A stretch of DNA of 64,000 bases. It comes from Trichosphaerium sp. ATCC 40318 (Eukaryota > Discosea > Flabellinia > Trichosidae). Of the stretch, positions 45,087-60,870 are shown piece by piece (positions within the stretch are counted from its first letter, which is position 1; each line of letters starts with the position of its first letter). The notes beneath the pieces are model-generated. The model had not been told where the DNA came from. It was given only the letters and a program-made list of their open reading frames with translations, and made no database searches. The position numbers were made by a program, and so were the translations under genes. The stretch covers positions 62,001 through 126,000 of the forward strand of contig JALMLS010000062.1 of the NCBI GenBank assembly GCA_038496445.1, in the 5' to 3' direction.

Positions 45087-45683
45087 TTATTTCTTGCAAG
45101 CACGAGAGAAACTCGTGATGCGTGTTGTTGACGCAAAGTGCATCAACCTTGTGTCCAATAGAGCCAGTGCTGTTGTGTTTTGTTCGAAGCATTTCCGTAC
45201 AAAATTAATCATACACTCTGGAGCCTTGGCTTCTATCAGCCTGTTTATTTGTCGCCCAGAATTCGTGTAATGTGCTGTGAGGTACTCGAGTCCCGTTGTG
45301 TTGATCATATCGACCCATTCATCGCCGTGGTCGCCGAGAAACAGTTCTACAGCCAAGTAGCCAATGTGAGAGACATCTGTAGTCATGGAATCACCTTCGT
45401 CTGGGAATTTGTAGGTGTCACCGTTGCCGATCTTTTGGGCTCCATTTATACCACCGAGTTGTATCTGACCCTTTGGCATGCTAATGGTTTTCGAAGATAC
45501 AGTCAAGTGCGCGTAGCCATCCTTGTGGATGGTTGCTACTTGCGTTACCGTCTCCTTTAGTACCGTTGCTGTAGCGCGGATGCTGAGGTGCTTAGGAGCA
45601 AGTTGGTGTAGCGATTTCACCTTGCGCTTTGCCGTACGTTTGGTGAATAGGTTGGTGATCGATGTTGTGATAAAGGAAAGCAT
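45087..45683 (-). CDS. Kinase C-lobe-only (pseudokinase-like) protein, 198 aa
   Basis: Single-exon ORF starting at 45683. The N-terminal about 45 residues are basic (MLSFITTSITNLFTKRTAKR). From residue about 45 the sequence follows a protein-kinase C-lobe: a helix-E-like TVTQVATIHKDGYAHLTVSS where the HRDLKxxN loop should be, then a beta-hairpin with QIQLGGI where DFG should be. After that come KFPDEGDSMTTDVSHIGYLA (helix F, D-V-x-x-x-G conserved) and APECMINFVRKCFEQN, the helix-H/I region before the RxRP motif. The N-lobe, glycine loop, catalytic Lys, HRD Asp and DFG Asp are all absent. It may be a scaffold or a remnant; being open and intact over 198 codons argues for some constraint. Confidence 0.6.
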   Translation of the reverse strand: MLSFITTSITNLFTKRTAKRKVKSLHQLAPKHLSIRATATVLKETVTQVATIHKDGYAHLTVSSKTISMPKGQIQLGGINGAQKIGNGDTYKFPDEGDSMTTDVSHIGYLAVELFLGDHGDEWVDMINTTGLEYLTAHYTNSGRQINRLIEAKAPECMINFVRKCFEQNTTALALLDTRLMHFASTTRITSFSRACKK

Positions 45684-48600
45684 TAGAGGAGTTGTTGATG
45701 TTGAGTAGTTGTATTTTGACTTAAAATGCGATAAGCTTAGCCGAACTGCGTTAAACTATTTGCGGTATAAACAGTTCGTATTCTGCCCAGTTGCCAGTGT
45801 TGACTTTTTCAAATATTTAAAAAAAGCGCCAAAAGGAATTGATCACTCACGGAATGGCGGTATAGTATCTGGAAAATAACCTCAGACGCAGGGAGAAATA
45901 GTAAGGAGTGCGAAAAACGTTTTGCCGTGTCGTTACACCCATCTTGGCGAAATCACGTTTTGTTTACTGAAACGTCGCCAAAAAGGTCTAAATAGGCAGG
46001 TGACGTTGTAGAGTGCTGTATTTAATAACTTGCGAGTTGTTCAAAGCTATTTACTAAGAATAACAGTACGCGATGTTGTAGGCCGACAATGCATCAATAA
46101 TTAGTTAGGTACAGCGATATTAGGTCACTAGGAGTTGTTTGGAAGAAATCTACTCCAAACAACTGTAGTGTATTTGCACGCGTCAACCAAGCGCACTGCG
46201 CTGTTTTACAAAGGCTCAAACCTCTTCTTTAGTCGAAGAACAATCATTTTATTTATGTCCATCAACTACTGCGATTGGAACGAACAAGGGGTACTCTGCT
46301 AGCAGTTTCTACGCGTTGCGGAGAAATATTTCAAGTCGCCAAGAAAAAAAAATTAACACATGTTAATTTTTCAGCACCCATAGGCCCTCCTACGGAGATT
46401 GATTCACCAATGCTATGGTTACTAAGCCGGGTACTTAGAGATTGCACAACCCTCCATACGGAGATAGATTCACCGATGCCTCTCATGGAACATTGGTTAC
46501 TAAGCTGTGTGTATCTTTGCTTGTTGGGTTTTTCTGTATTGTGCTAACAACTCACATGCTTTCAAGTCTGGGCAAGCGTCATGTGGATGTATCAATATTA
46601 CTGGTTCAACTCGATACACTTTATAAATACTCTGGTTTCCTTTTATCTAAGTAAATATCAATTGTAAATAAATTATGGGATTCAAAAAATGCAAAATAAT
46701 GAAGCTTTCACACTTTTAATGCGCGGAAACACATTATGAGGGGTTGATTATACGTTCTGGATAGGTTTGGGGTTGTTTAATAAAAAGGATAACAACCCTC
46801 CTTTAATCGAATCAAAGTTGGCTTAGTACGTACTGTACACGCACAGAAATGCAAGTATTTCTTCCAAGATGATGAGAAACCAAAAAAAAAGGTAATCAAA
46901 TGCCCCAAACGATTAGTTCTTCGTTCCTATTCATGTAAAAAGCTCGTGCACACTATTTAACATGTTAACATTTGGTTAAAGCCAGAATCTTCGAACAAGA
47001 AAGCTACGAAAATGCTTCGTACCTTTTAATTTGTGGCTACAGCCACTCTCACGATTTTTGAGCGCGAATGAGGTGCTTTGATATTTCTACCAAGCCAATT
47101 TTATCGAAAACCTGAATACTTGAATTCCACGCCAAGAACTTACTCCTGAAGATGACTATTGCTTCGTCAAGTTTTGTTTAATTCGAATCTCGCTCTACTT
47201 CTCTCTTGCTGTAGCACTAACACTGTATCCGCATCGCGTTAGTGCATATTATCCTGTTGTGCTGCGGCGTTGGGTTATAAATACGCTCTTTCATGTAGAG
47301 ACTGTATATAGAAACAGAGCCATAACGACGACGAGTTCAAGCTGTGTTTGAACGTTGGGGTGAAATTGTAGTCATGAATAGATGCGACTGAAAATATTAA
47401 TTGCACAAGATTGTCATTTTGGCCTAAACAATGGTTAAAAGATGCAATAGAAAGCTTTGTGTGTACGTACCTTCAAAATAATTGTGTCTACACGTTATCT
47501 ACGAAATTAAACGTTTAGCGTGCTAGTTGCACTGAATGCATGCATGTATTTCTAGAGAACCGTGTAACTCTAAGTAAATACATGAAACAACAAGACGGCA
47601 AATGAATAATATTAGGTACCGCTTTATCACGAGTGAGCAACTGGTGATTCTATAAAACAACGCATTTTATTGCTATAAACACAACCACTTTCTACAGAGG
47701 TTGCTAATCGCTTGAGGCAACTGCCAGCTCTTATAAGGTGAAAGGTAGTGCATTTACAGCAATTGCGCCGAGTTTGAAGCTGAATCATCTTGTGGACAAG
47801 TATCGCGGTATGTATCCTGACGCAACGTCTTGTGTGCTCACTATCTTTTTATAGTTAGACACGTACTAATTACAAATTACTCTGTCCGATGGAACTCAAG
47901 TTCGTACCAGCACTTCCTTGTGTAGATAATAGGTGCTGTTTCTTACAGAACCTGCAGAGTTATTTACCAGCAGTTTTTTTGGTTGGGTGATCAAAAGGCC
48001 GTATACTTCTGGATTGTGTTTTAATGTGCAGTGGTATGCTATGACCACGCGACGCAACTAACCTAACGCTTTTTTTAGCCTGCTGGGGTTTATTGGATTG
48101 AAAACGCTCAAATAACCCATTCGTTCATTAAAGTGTTCTAGGGCAACGTTTTCAAGTACAATAACAAAAAAATCGTATCCTCGTACCTCCATTTATTTCA
48201 GAGTGCGTCAACCACGCCGGCAAATAACAACAGGGCGCATTTAACATACTGTTGCGTTTTACAAATCATGTTGGCCATAAGATTCGAATTAGCTACTGGT
48301 AATTAGATAAAACTATCAATTACTTCATTATTTCGGCGAGGGTTTAATAAATAGTGCGTACGTTGCTTTAATAATTGATCATTTTTTTTTTCTGGACAGC
48401 TTAACAAACTCTAAGTCAACCACCAAGTTTCAATAATCTTGAATGACAAAACGCTGCGCGTTACCAATGTAGTTTACGTGGTAAAGCGTAAGCTAAACTG
48501 AGTGATGAACGTATTTTGTATGGCAAAATGACACATTGTGCCAAAATAGGTTCACTGAATATCGCTTAATTGCTTGCACCAGGTACTTCTACTACATCTG

Positions 48601-49313
48601 AACGTCCTTAGCCTTCATTTTGATTTGGCAGAAAAACCCAGATCCTGATTCTAAAGGCATTTTCATGCCAATATAGTAGCGACACCTGTTCCGACGCCTA
48701 AGCTGACTGAGGTACCGAACCCTTACAGCTGTATTTCTTTCCTCCAGGTTGTCTGAAAAGAAGAATGTTAATTCTAGCATTTAATGCACTTTTAGTTCTT
48801 ATGTATGGTGCAACTTTGTAACAAATACCATTCGGACAACCATATTTGCACTCTCATTAACCCAACTGCTTTGTCCAACTTCTTTGAAAGATAAAACCAC
48901 GTGTTTACTGTTTTTGGGTTCTTGTTGTACGTATCTTGAAGTTGAAACACAACTGTAAAACTGGCTGATTTGTTGTTAGTAAGCTATTACTCTTCTTCAA
49001 AGCCGAGCTGTATGGTTGTGTCCTTTTAAAACGTCAAAATCAGTCAGGGTAACATAAACTATTTCTTCCTTAAGCTGAGGCATTTAAGTGTTGTAATAGC
49101 CGCTAAAGAGTGCCTAGCAATGCAAGGGATTGTAATTAGGCGTTGTATTGCCCGTACTACAAATTCTAGAAGACCTACTCGCATTGCGCGTCGTACATAC
49201 CATGTTTCTAGTATACGCGCTAAGGAATCATTTTTTAGCTCCGTAATTAACAAAGTAACCAATTATGCGTTAACTCAAGTATTATGAACTTATTTTATAT
49301 GTAGACAGTTAAA
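45684..49313. other. Gene-poor region of 3.6 kb, probably decayed sequence
   Basis: No ORF here gives a convincing protein. It holds a diverged direct duplication (46384-46515), a plus-strand stretch at about 47690-47870 with protein-like pieces (PLSTEVANRLRQLPALIR, then SLKLNHLVDKYRGMYPDATS) separated by a stop, and isolated donor-like GTACGT sites. It looks like decayed gene material. No tRNA or other RNA was recognised on either strand. Confidence 0.45.
46384..46515. repeat. Diverged direct duplication
   Basis: Two copies of about 50-60 bp sharing cct(c/cat)acggagat-gattcacc-atg and ggttactaagc. The second copy has a 14-base insertion and scattered changes. They encode TEIDSPM in one frame, but flanking stops suggest non-coding sequence. 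Confidence 0.6.
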
Positions 49314-51979
49314 ATGGCTACTGGTGCTGTAACTGACGCTGTAAAAGATACTGTAGAAACTGTAAGTGTCAACAAAATTTAAAAGCTGTAACTTATTCTA
49401 CGGAGGCCGGTATAGTAAGAAATGTGGTTGGTGATGCAGTACAGAAGCCTTTAGACTTAATCCAAGGTAAAACGCAAGAAAAACTTTATTCGCGCGCCAA
49501 CGTGCTAGTATCATTACCTAGAGCACTGAAAAGCGACTACACCGTTATACAAAATAAATATCACTAATTGGTCACCAAAAGGTGTCGCAGAGAAACCACC
49601 CCTGTTAATTGGCAGAGATAAGGAACTACGATACCTAGGCGAGATGGTAAACGAAAATGACGCAACAAGCGTTAATTTTATTCATGGTCCTAAAGGTACA
49701 AAAAAAAAGCGTTAAAAGTTTACGTCTTCATTGGGTAATAACTCTTTACCTGACCTTGATTGTAGGCCAAGGTAAGAGTACACTATTAAAAGGGGCTTTG
49801 TGGGGGAGAAAGCGTGTTATAAAAATAAGTTTTGGCGAGGTACACATGCTGTAACAACAAGCAAAAAGAAATTAATGAAACTTTTTCTATTCATATTTGT
49901 TTGGCGTTAATATCTTTGTAGTCTTCTCCAAGCAATGTTGATGAGTTGTATCGCATACTACAACAAACATTTAATCCATATTCTGTCGAAGCAACAGGAG
50001 AGAGGTACTATAAGAGTGACGAGAAGGACTTCATGCTTTTGTGATAAAACCATTGAGTTTCTGATTTTGTTGCAGTTTGAAAGTAACACTCGGACGTATT
50101 CTACCAAAAGTATCCCTAAAGTTTATTGATATATCAATTGGTGGAGAAAAAACAAAATACGAGAAATCAGATCTTACTGGACTACTTAAAGGTACCAACA
50201 CTTAACAACAACATTTTCTCATTTTTTTCTCTTTCCCATAAAGGCTTGGAAGTGTTGTTTGAGTCAGACAAGGAGTTTAAACCTGTTATTGTTATTGATA
50301 ATTTTGAAAAGTACGTCAATTTTTTTATTTATGTGCACTGGTAAAGCTGTAAAAGATCTTCGACTTTTTGACATTTGACACATTTTGACATCTTCTTATT
50401 TACATTTTTTAGTGCCAGTGATTTGGATTCTAGTGTATTGGATGATTTTATGAAATGGATGGTTAATGTAGCAAATGCTGGAAAAGCCCATTTTATTCTC
50501 ATTTCTGATAGTGACTACTTTTTTTATAACCTACGACGTAAAGGTAAACGAAAAAAAAAAAAAACCACTAATGGCTTTTCTTCTTTTTTTCTTAACTTTT
50601 TACAACTTTAGCCACTTATGGTCAAGACTTGTTTGGTATTTGCGTTGGTGATTTACCTATAACTGCTACACTCGAATTCGTGGAGCACAACAGAGACATG
50701 GTATCAATGAATGAGTCTCAAGTGAGTAGTGTTACACGCGTTTTTGGTGGTCGGTACGCTTTTTTTGCTTTGTTATCAAGTTAAACACGAACAAGCCACG
50801 TTTTGTTCAGGGTTGGCGTGTAATTTGTATTAATGTGCTTATTTTTATTACTATACAGAGTTGGTCACTTGAAGACATTCCTAAAATTTTTGAAGAGGTT
50901 GGGAGCGAGTTTTGATAAAAGTAAGTTTAAGATCATTTAGTTTTTGATAACATTAAAATTTATTTTGTTAAATAATTTGTTAAGAGGCTAGTTGGCGTAC
51001 TCTCGAGCCTGTTCACAATAGAGTTAGCGAAGCTTATAATCCAAAGCAATTTTACTCGCTATACACTGAAGCTAGGCCTCAATGGACTCCAGGGCAATGG
51101 CAAAGAGGTACAACTAAAAAACCTAAGGAGCAAATTACAAAAATCCATCTTGCTCAATATTTATTGCATACTACTCACCTCAGTGTGATGTTGATAAAAA
51201 TACGTTTTTTTGATTCTGCTTAAAACGCAAGAACTTCTCATCATAATGTTGTGGACAACTCAGTAACCTATTATTAGTAATGCAAATGTTTGTTGAAAGA
51301 GACTTTGCATTTATTCCAGAGAAAGAGATGCGTTCTGTTATTCGTGCATTTAATAAGCGAGATCCAATTGGATCCATGTTAGAATGTGGTTTAATTTGCT
51401 ATAGGCACGTGACAAAACTGTCAAGTCTTATTTTTTTTTTGAATACTTCAATACTCTTTGATATCAAATCATTAATTCTACGTAGAGTAGCTCAGAGTCT
51501 TTCTGGTGAGTTACAACAAGATACACCTGGTTTCGTACCTACAAGTCCAGGCGCATATTGGACAATGGCTGAATGCTTAGAAAAGAAACCATATCCTAGT
51601 ACGTCAAAACAAGTCCACATTCAATTTTTGTAAGCCGAGAACTTATTCTTTTTAGTGCAATTATTGCGAGTTAGCATTAGAGGTGAAAACTACCATCAAC
51701 AAGTTCCAATTCAAGAAATATCGTATGATGGTGTTTCACACGCTATCGCTAGTAGATTTGGACGACAGCCTGAGGATATTATTACCATGGAGAAGAAGTG
51801 TACGTATCGCAAACTTTTTTTTTGTTTTTTTTTGTTTTTTGGAGGTTTCTTACTTATGACTTGTAGTAAACAATCAATTGCTATCAGATGATGATGATAT
51901 GATAGAACTAGACTGGTGGGATAATGTAGTAGTTACATTTGCCGAACCTGATGGAGTCTCAGACGACAAAGAAGAATAA
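49314..51979 (+). CDS. P-loop ATPase of STAND/Arch_ATPase (RNA12-like) type
   Basis: Multi-exon gene starting at 49314 (MATGAVTDAVKDTVET). Exons read LIGRDKELRYLGEMVNE, then Walker A GPKGQGKS split by an intron of about 75 nt after GPKG. Next are the post-P-loop strand RKRVIKISFGE, helical parts and Walker B KPVIVIDNFE, followed by HFILISDSDYFFYNLRR, where a sensor-1-type polar residue is expected. The C-terminal half is helical (GHLKTFLKFLKRLGASFD, VERDFAFIPEKEMRSVIRAF) and ends in a small ubiquitin-like-looking tail and acidic EPDGVSDDKEE at 51979. The order resembles Arch_ATPase/RNA12-type proteins, which include mitochondrial inner-membrane proteins, but I see no membrane span and rank this as a superfamily-level call. 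Confidence 0.6.
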
Positions 51980-52043
51980 AATAGTTTTGTAAAAAAAAAA
52001 GCAAATAAAAAAACAAAGACCTTGTTTAGGACGATTTTATTGT

Positions 52044-53418
<1,375 letters not shown>

Positions 53419-53914
53419 TGTAGATAAAAGCAATTGAATCAAACCAAAGCGGAAAACTCAGAAAAAAAAAGCAAGTACAATCAGTTTTCGCTGTGAATCG
53501 TAGTACGCTTTGTAGAAGTTGAGATTACAGTAAGAGAAATTTGAAGAAATCCGGGTAAATGCCTTGCCGAGAAGAAAACTCACTCCTTTTCGTGTATTTT
53601 TTGAATGAAAGAAGAAAGACAATTTGCTGGTTTTTCGATTCGCAAATGACGCCATAGTGAAAAAGTAGCACTGTGAGCTTTCAACAACAAAGATTTGCGT
53701 GCTGGTGACCATAAAACAGAGGCACCTAGTCCACACTGCTTGCCTAGGCAAAACCGAGGACTTTTGAAGCTTTAATACAGATGGACTTCAAGCTTATAGT
53801 AAAAATCTTACTTCTGTAATCAAAATACTCGTGTTTACTCTGTGCAAGATATACAATTCTTATCAACAATAATACAGGTTTCAACAAGAATAATATATTC
53901 ATGTCACTTGCTAC
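53419..53914. other. Intergenic region, no gene seen
   Basis: About 495 bp: the promoter side of the dehalogenase-like gene and the 3' flank of the LRR gene, both on the minus strand. A minus-strand ORF at 53458-53751 has an uncharacteristic Phe-rich translation and is not supported. Confidence 0.45.
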
Positions 53915-55450
53915 TCAGTCGCCCTTTTTAAACAGTAAGAAGAGTTGAAAAAAAATTGTTTGTTATATCTTCTTGCCTCATACTCACGTTTGTTAGTTCT
54001 TCCATATCACTGTAACCATTTGTCGCTTCACTACCACTCACACCATCACTATCCATATCGCTTTGTTCCAAAGAAAATCCTTCGGATTCAGATAATCGAT
54101 CTGAAAGCTTATCAATTTCATTTGGCGATAGCTTTTCTGACGCTGCTTTTCTTTTTCTCTTCTTCCTTGACCTTGATTTTGTTTTTTTACCAAATCCTCT
54201 ATGTTTTGCGCTAACAGAAGATCTACTTGTTAACACACGTACACGAGTATCAACACTGAGCACTATAGTAAAATAAATCAGAATTCAATCCAAAAAAATC
54301 ACGTGACAAAACCAACCTCGTGAATGCATGCTTAGTGTATTTCCCTAGTTTAACACTCAGTTAGTACACAAATGAGTGATGAATAAAAAACTATAGACTC
54401 ATATTCTTGTACCCCAGGCATTGATATCCGAGAACTTCTCGGTCGATTTTTAGCGCCAGGAAGCTCCTGTTTAACAAAAGTAAGTTGAATATTAAATGCA
54501 GAATTATATTTATTACAGCTTCGCCAAGGAGTAGAGAGTGTTGTACTGTTTCTGCTTTTCCGTTTTCTAGTGCTTTTGTTAATATTCCAATAAGACGTTT
54601 TTTTTCTTTCACGTGCTCTTTAAACTTGTTTTCATTTTTGACTTTATTTCCGGAGCTAATCCTGGTATTGGTGGAAGACTGATCATCTTGAGAGAGCTGT
54701 TTTGGTCTACGAGAGGTCATTGGAGATATCATATACAAGAGTTTTAGTAGTAGGTAAGTTACCTAAGGCTTCTTGAAGAGATTGGACACCAACCTATTTG
54801 TCATATTACATAAATGAACTAGAAAAAAACCCAACTTGACAGCGTACAGCAGAAGGCTTATTATTGTGCATAAATAAAACGCTAAGAGATGTGTTTGTAT
54901 GAAGCATTGACGATAGTCTTAATAAACCCTGTTGTGAAAGATAAGAAGCTTCATCCCAAAAAAAAAAAACGAAATTAAATTGTCCATCTTTGTTGAGCGC
55001 GTACGTCATCTGTAATTCCGTTATAACTATTCGAAATAGTGAGTTGTTATATTTAACAATAGATTATTTATTACCTCAAGTCTAGCACTTCAATACTCTT
55101 ATTGCCTTCCAAACAAGCGGCAACAATATCGACACCTAAAAAAAGAATTATTGGCTCAAAATATACTAGCGCCGATTTCTCACCTTCATCACCCATGCTA
55201 TTACCTCCAAGGTCTGCGTATTATTATCAGTATATGCTATTTATTCAGGAAAACCTTACCTAGTACGCGTATTGCGCTCTTTCCTTTCAGTGCATCACAT
55301 ACAGCTTTTAAATGTGTTGTAGAGATAGCCGTACAGCCAAGATTTATTTCTAAAGCGGAATCACGTGATGATCCACAAACAAGTGGGATATTGCTTTACT
55401 CACCCGTCAGAGACTTTGAAGAACGTATAGTATTGCATAAATGATCAACT
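53915..55450 (-). CDS. RNI-type leucine-rich-repeat protein with basic/acidic tail; 5' end unresolved
   Basis: Multi-exon minus-strand gene. The upstream exons carry LRRs of the ribonuclease-inhibitor kind: SLTEINLGCTAISTTHLKAV, ALKGKSAIRVL, LGGNSMGDEG, DIVAACLEGNKSIEVLDLR and QGLLRLSSMLHTNTSLSVLF. Then comes a Lys/Glu-rich helical region (FKEHVKEKKRLIGILTKALE). The last exons are a basic cluster (KKTKSRSRKKRKRKAASEK) and a Ser/Asp-rich tail ending EELTNGD at 53915, after a 63-nt intron. The basic cluster looks like a nuclear localisation signal. I could not find a start codon that joins the first visible LRR exon (about 55430-55450), so exon 1 is missing from this model. A role as a protein-interaction scaffold is inferred. 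Confidence 0.6.
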
Positions 55451-56141
55451 GAACAAAAGTTAACGCTTGAAACACAAAGGATCCAATCACTTTAGGTTTC
55501 TACTGTCTTTTTTTTTTCGACGTTTTAAGCATAGACCATCACGTGGGTACGGTATTTATAAGTGAAATTTTAAATTCTAACTGTATATAACGTACCAGTT
55601 AGTGCTGATAGCGTAGACCAGCTCAGGTCTAGTGTGAGTGCTGCGGAGATGGATTAAGCCTAATTATTTAGAGGATAAATTACCTCGTCTCATGGCCATT
55701 CTATTTACCAAATACAAGCGCAACCAAAGTCCGGAATCAATCTATAACCTGCACCCAGTACCTCGCACTAAATAGGTGAGCATTAAGTCATACAGCTCAG
55801 AAGATAGTGGTGGCTTATGCGAGTGCTTACGAGCTACTCACAGTCTCGCAAAACTAGCTACAAAATTCATCTAAAACGTTTTATGGAAAGGGTAAACACG
55901 TGCCCAAGTGTATTGCGTCTAACAGGTGTACACGTATTTGTCTAAACAAACTAGGCGCTTTACGTCAAGCCAAACAATAAACTTGCGTAAATCATTCAGC
56001 TAGTAAGCAATGACGTAAGTTTTCTGGTTTATTAATAGCACCGCCTTGTATGTAGCTAAACACGAAGGCATTGTACTGTAACGACATGCCTGAAGCAATT
56101 CGTCCTTAACAACGTTTTTTTTTAATTTGTACGGCAACCAA
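55451..56141. other. Intergenic region, promoter side of both neighbours
   Basis: About 690 bp between divergent genes. It contains CACGTG near 55543 and probably the missing first exon of the LRR gene. A GC-richer stretch at about 55600-55860 has short dyads, but I could not fold it into a known RNA. Confidence 0.4.
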
Positions 56142-57423
<1,282 letters not shown>

Positions 57424-58467
57424 TGTGCAAGGACAACTACAGCATCATTAGTATCGAGACACTGCATCGGCTTTCGCAACAATACAGCCTTTTGCATAGC
57501 ACCAAATTACAATGGACTTAACTTGGCTATCTGGGTATTAATATGTGACTCACTGTTACCAGTAACGTGCCAATCATTATCACAAGTACTTGATGTGATG
57601 TGTTCAAGTAAATTGTAGAATGATTGAGCGTGGCTTTAAATAAAAGGAAAGCTAAGTTCCCATAACAGTGTAACTAACATCATGTCTCTTGACCTCACCC
57701 ACAACCGTTGTTACCTGTTTTCGGTACAGCATAACCGCTACTATACGCACACGATCGTTACATGATTTTCAATGAATGTAATCGAAACTATTGGAAGTGA
57801 ACGATTTTTTTGGTCTCAAGTTTCGTAATCAATCACTTTTGAAAAAAAAACCAAAAGACATGCTTTGCACAACTGCCCCACGTTATGCGCTCTAGGTCAA
57901 CTACAATGTTCTCATGCACTTAGGGCCAGTAAAGTGCTAACAAATATAGTTGAATGTCTTTGGATTGGCCTATGTCCTTGTTTTTGTTCGAATGGCTTCG
58001 AGACCGGATGCGCCGGCAGAAGAGGAGAGACCGCTCCAACTCCCACCTTTGATGAGTTGCAAAGATTCTTTTAAACCGAGTTTTCTAGCTTGTAAAAAAA
58101 AAGTGGTTTTGTTACATACGCTTATAAGGTATCGTAGTGCGCGACAATATCGTTTTGAGGTCACTACGTTTGTCGTTGAGCAAATTGTCAATCACGTTTT
58201 GATTGAAAACTGTTTTGAAACTTTTTTCGCTCAAAGCGTTTGGTGATAAAACAAACTCGAGCAAGACCACACGGTGATAAAGCTATATCCAGCGTATACC
58301 GTCGCACAACGCTCAAGAGTTTTTACAAATAAGAATTGAAACAAAGAAAAAAGACGCGTTTAGGACTTGACTGGAGTAGAAATAACAAAAACAAAAAAAA
58401 AATTTACGAACAAGTAGAAGAATACAAGTTTTATTTGACAGGTTGGCGATTTTAGCCGGAAAATTAT
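57424..58467. other. Intergenic region with one doubtful small ORF
   Basis: About 1.04 kb between convergent genes. One plus-strand ORF from the ATG at 57992 to 58246 (84 aa, MASRPDAPAEEERPLQLPPL at its start, then a basic/helical part) could be a small gene, but I recognise no family. Nothing else is supported. Confidence 0.4.
57992..58246 (+). CDS. Doubtful small ORF, 84 aa
   Basis: Starts MASRPDAPAEEERPLQLPPL, then has a Lys-rich turn (SFLACKKKVVLLHTLIRYRS) and a helical end (VVEQIVNHVLIENCFETFFA). The charged N-terminus and amphipathic helices look protein-like and it is GC-richer than its flanks. There is no recognised domain, no intron, and an overlapping minus-strand ORF is also open. 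Confidence 0.2.
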   Translation: MASRPDAPAEEERPLQLPPLMSCKDSFKPSFLACKKKVVLLHTLIRYRSARQYRFEVTTFVVEQIVNHVLIENCFETFFAQSVW

Positions 58468-60203
<1,736 letters not shown>

Positions 60204-60864
60204 TTACATGTAGGTGGTACGAATAATCATCAACTTCTTTGAACTCTTGTTCCGTCTTTTTCTTATTATTGCGTAAGCAACCAACCCAATGACAGCAACA
60301 ACAATTATTATTCCAATGACTAAAGCACCGATATGAATAGGCTTCAGTGTTCGTGCTGGAGCTTCTAAAAAAACCCAACATTTGCCACAAAAATAGAGTG
60401 AAAAAAACTAAGTCTGACGTACTGTCTGCTTTGTATTCTGGAACGTCTTGTGTAGCAGAAATAGCAACGCCAACTTCTTGTTTATCTTGAGGATAGTATT
60501 GGTATGCTAATGTGTATTGACCTATGTTCTTTGTGCAACTAGATTTAACTACAACGACATTACCATGTTGTAGTTTTTCTGCAAACAAAGTGCTAGTGGA
60601 TACTCGGCCAAGAAGAACGAAAAAGCTGTTTCTTCTTAGCGTACCCTTCCTAATTAGGTCCCAACACGTACTTTCTCACTTTATTTTGTTCCCGAAGCTC
60701 ATCGTATGGTAAATATAGTGTAATAGAATGTTGTAAAAGTTTATACTGCGGAACAAGTGTGCTACTGATGGAAAAATTTCCACTAACTCAAGACTATAAG
60801 TATCAAAACTGAGGGTTAACACTAAAATGGGTGCCAAAACAAAGTTCAGTATGGGTTGTTTCAA
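60204..60864 (-). CDS. Type I membrane protein (short cytosolic tail), LAMP-like layout
   Basis: Start at 60864 with a hydrophobic leader (MKQPILNFVLAPILVLTLSF), likely a signal peptide. After an intron a lumenal exon reads SITLYLPYDELREQNKVRK. The following exon carries FAEKLQHGNVVVVKSSCTKN and YTLAYQYYPQDKQEVGV. The last exon has a short spacer and a single membrane helix (IGALVIGIIIVVAVIGLVAY), then a basic stop-transfer (RKRRNKSSKK) and an about 10-residue tail ending RTTYM at 60204. The PIHIGALVIG entry to the helix and short tail resemble lysosome-associated membrane proteins in layout only. A single lumenal Cys is visible. About four exons; function unknown. Confidence 0.55.
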
Positions 60865-60870
60865 AGGGAT

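Noticed and set aside
49360-49430. A 20-nt intron near the start of the P-loop ATPase gene
   Set aside because: The same donor with the acceptor after GGTATAG gives an ordinary 50-nt intron in frame.
53458-53751. Minus-strand 97-aa ORF
   Set aside because: Phe-rich, uncharacteristic composition, lying between a promoter and a 3' flank; no domain seen.
55600-55860. Possible structured RNA in a GC-richer intergenic stretch
   Set aside because: Short dyads are present, but I could not match a snRNA, snoRNA, 5S or tRNA layout.
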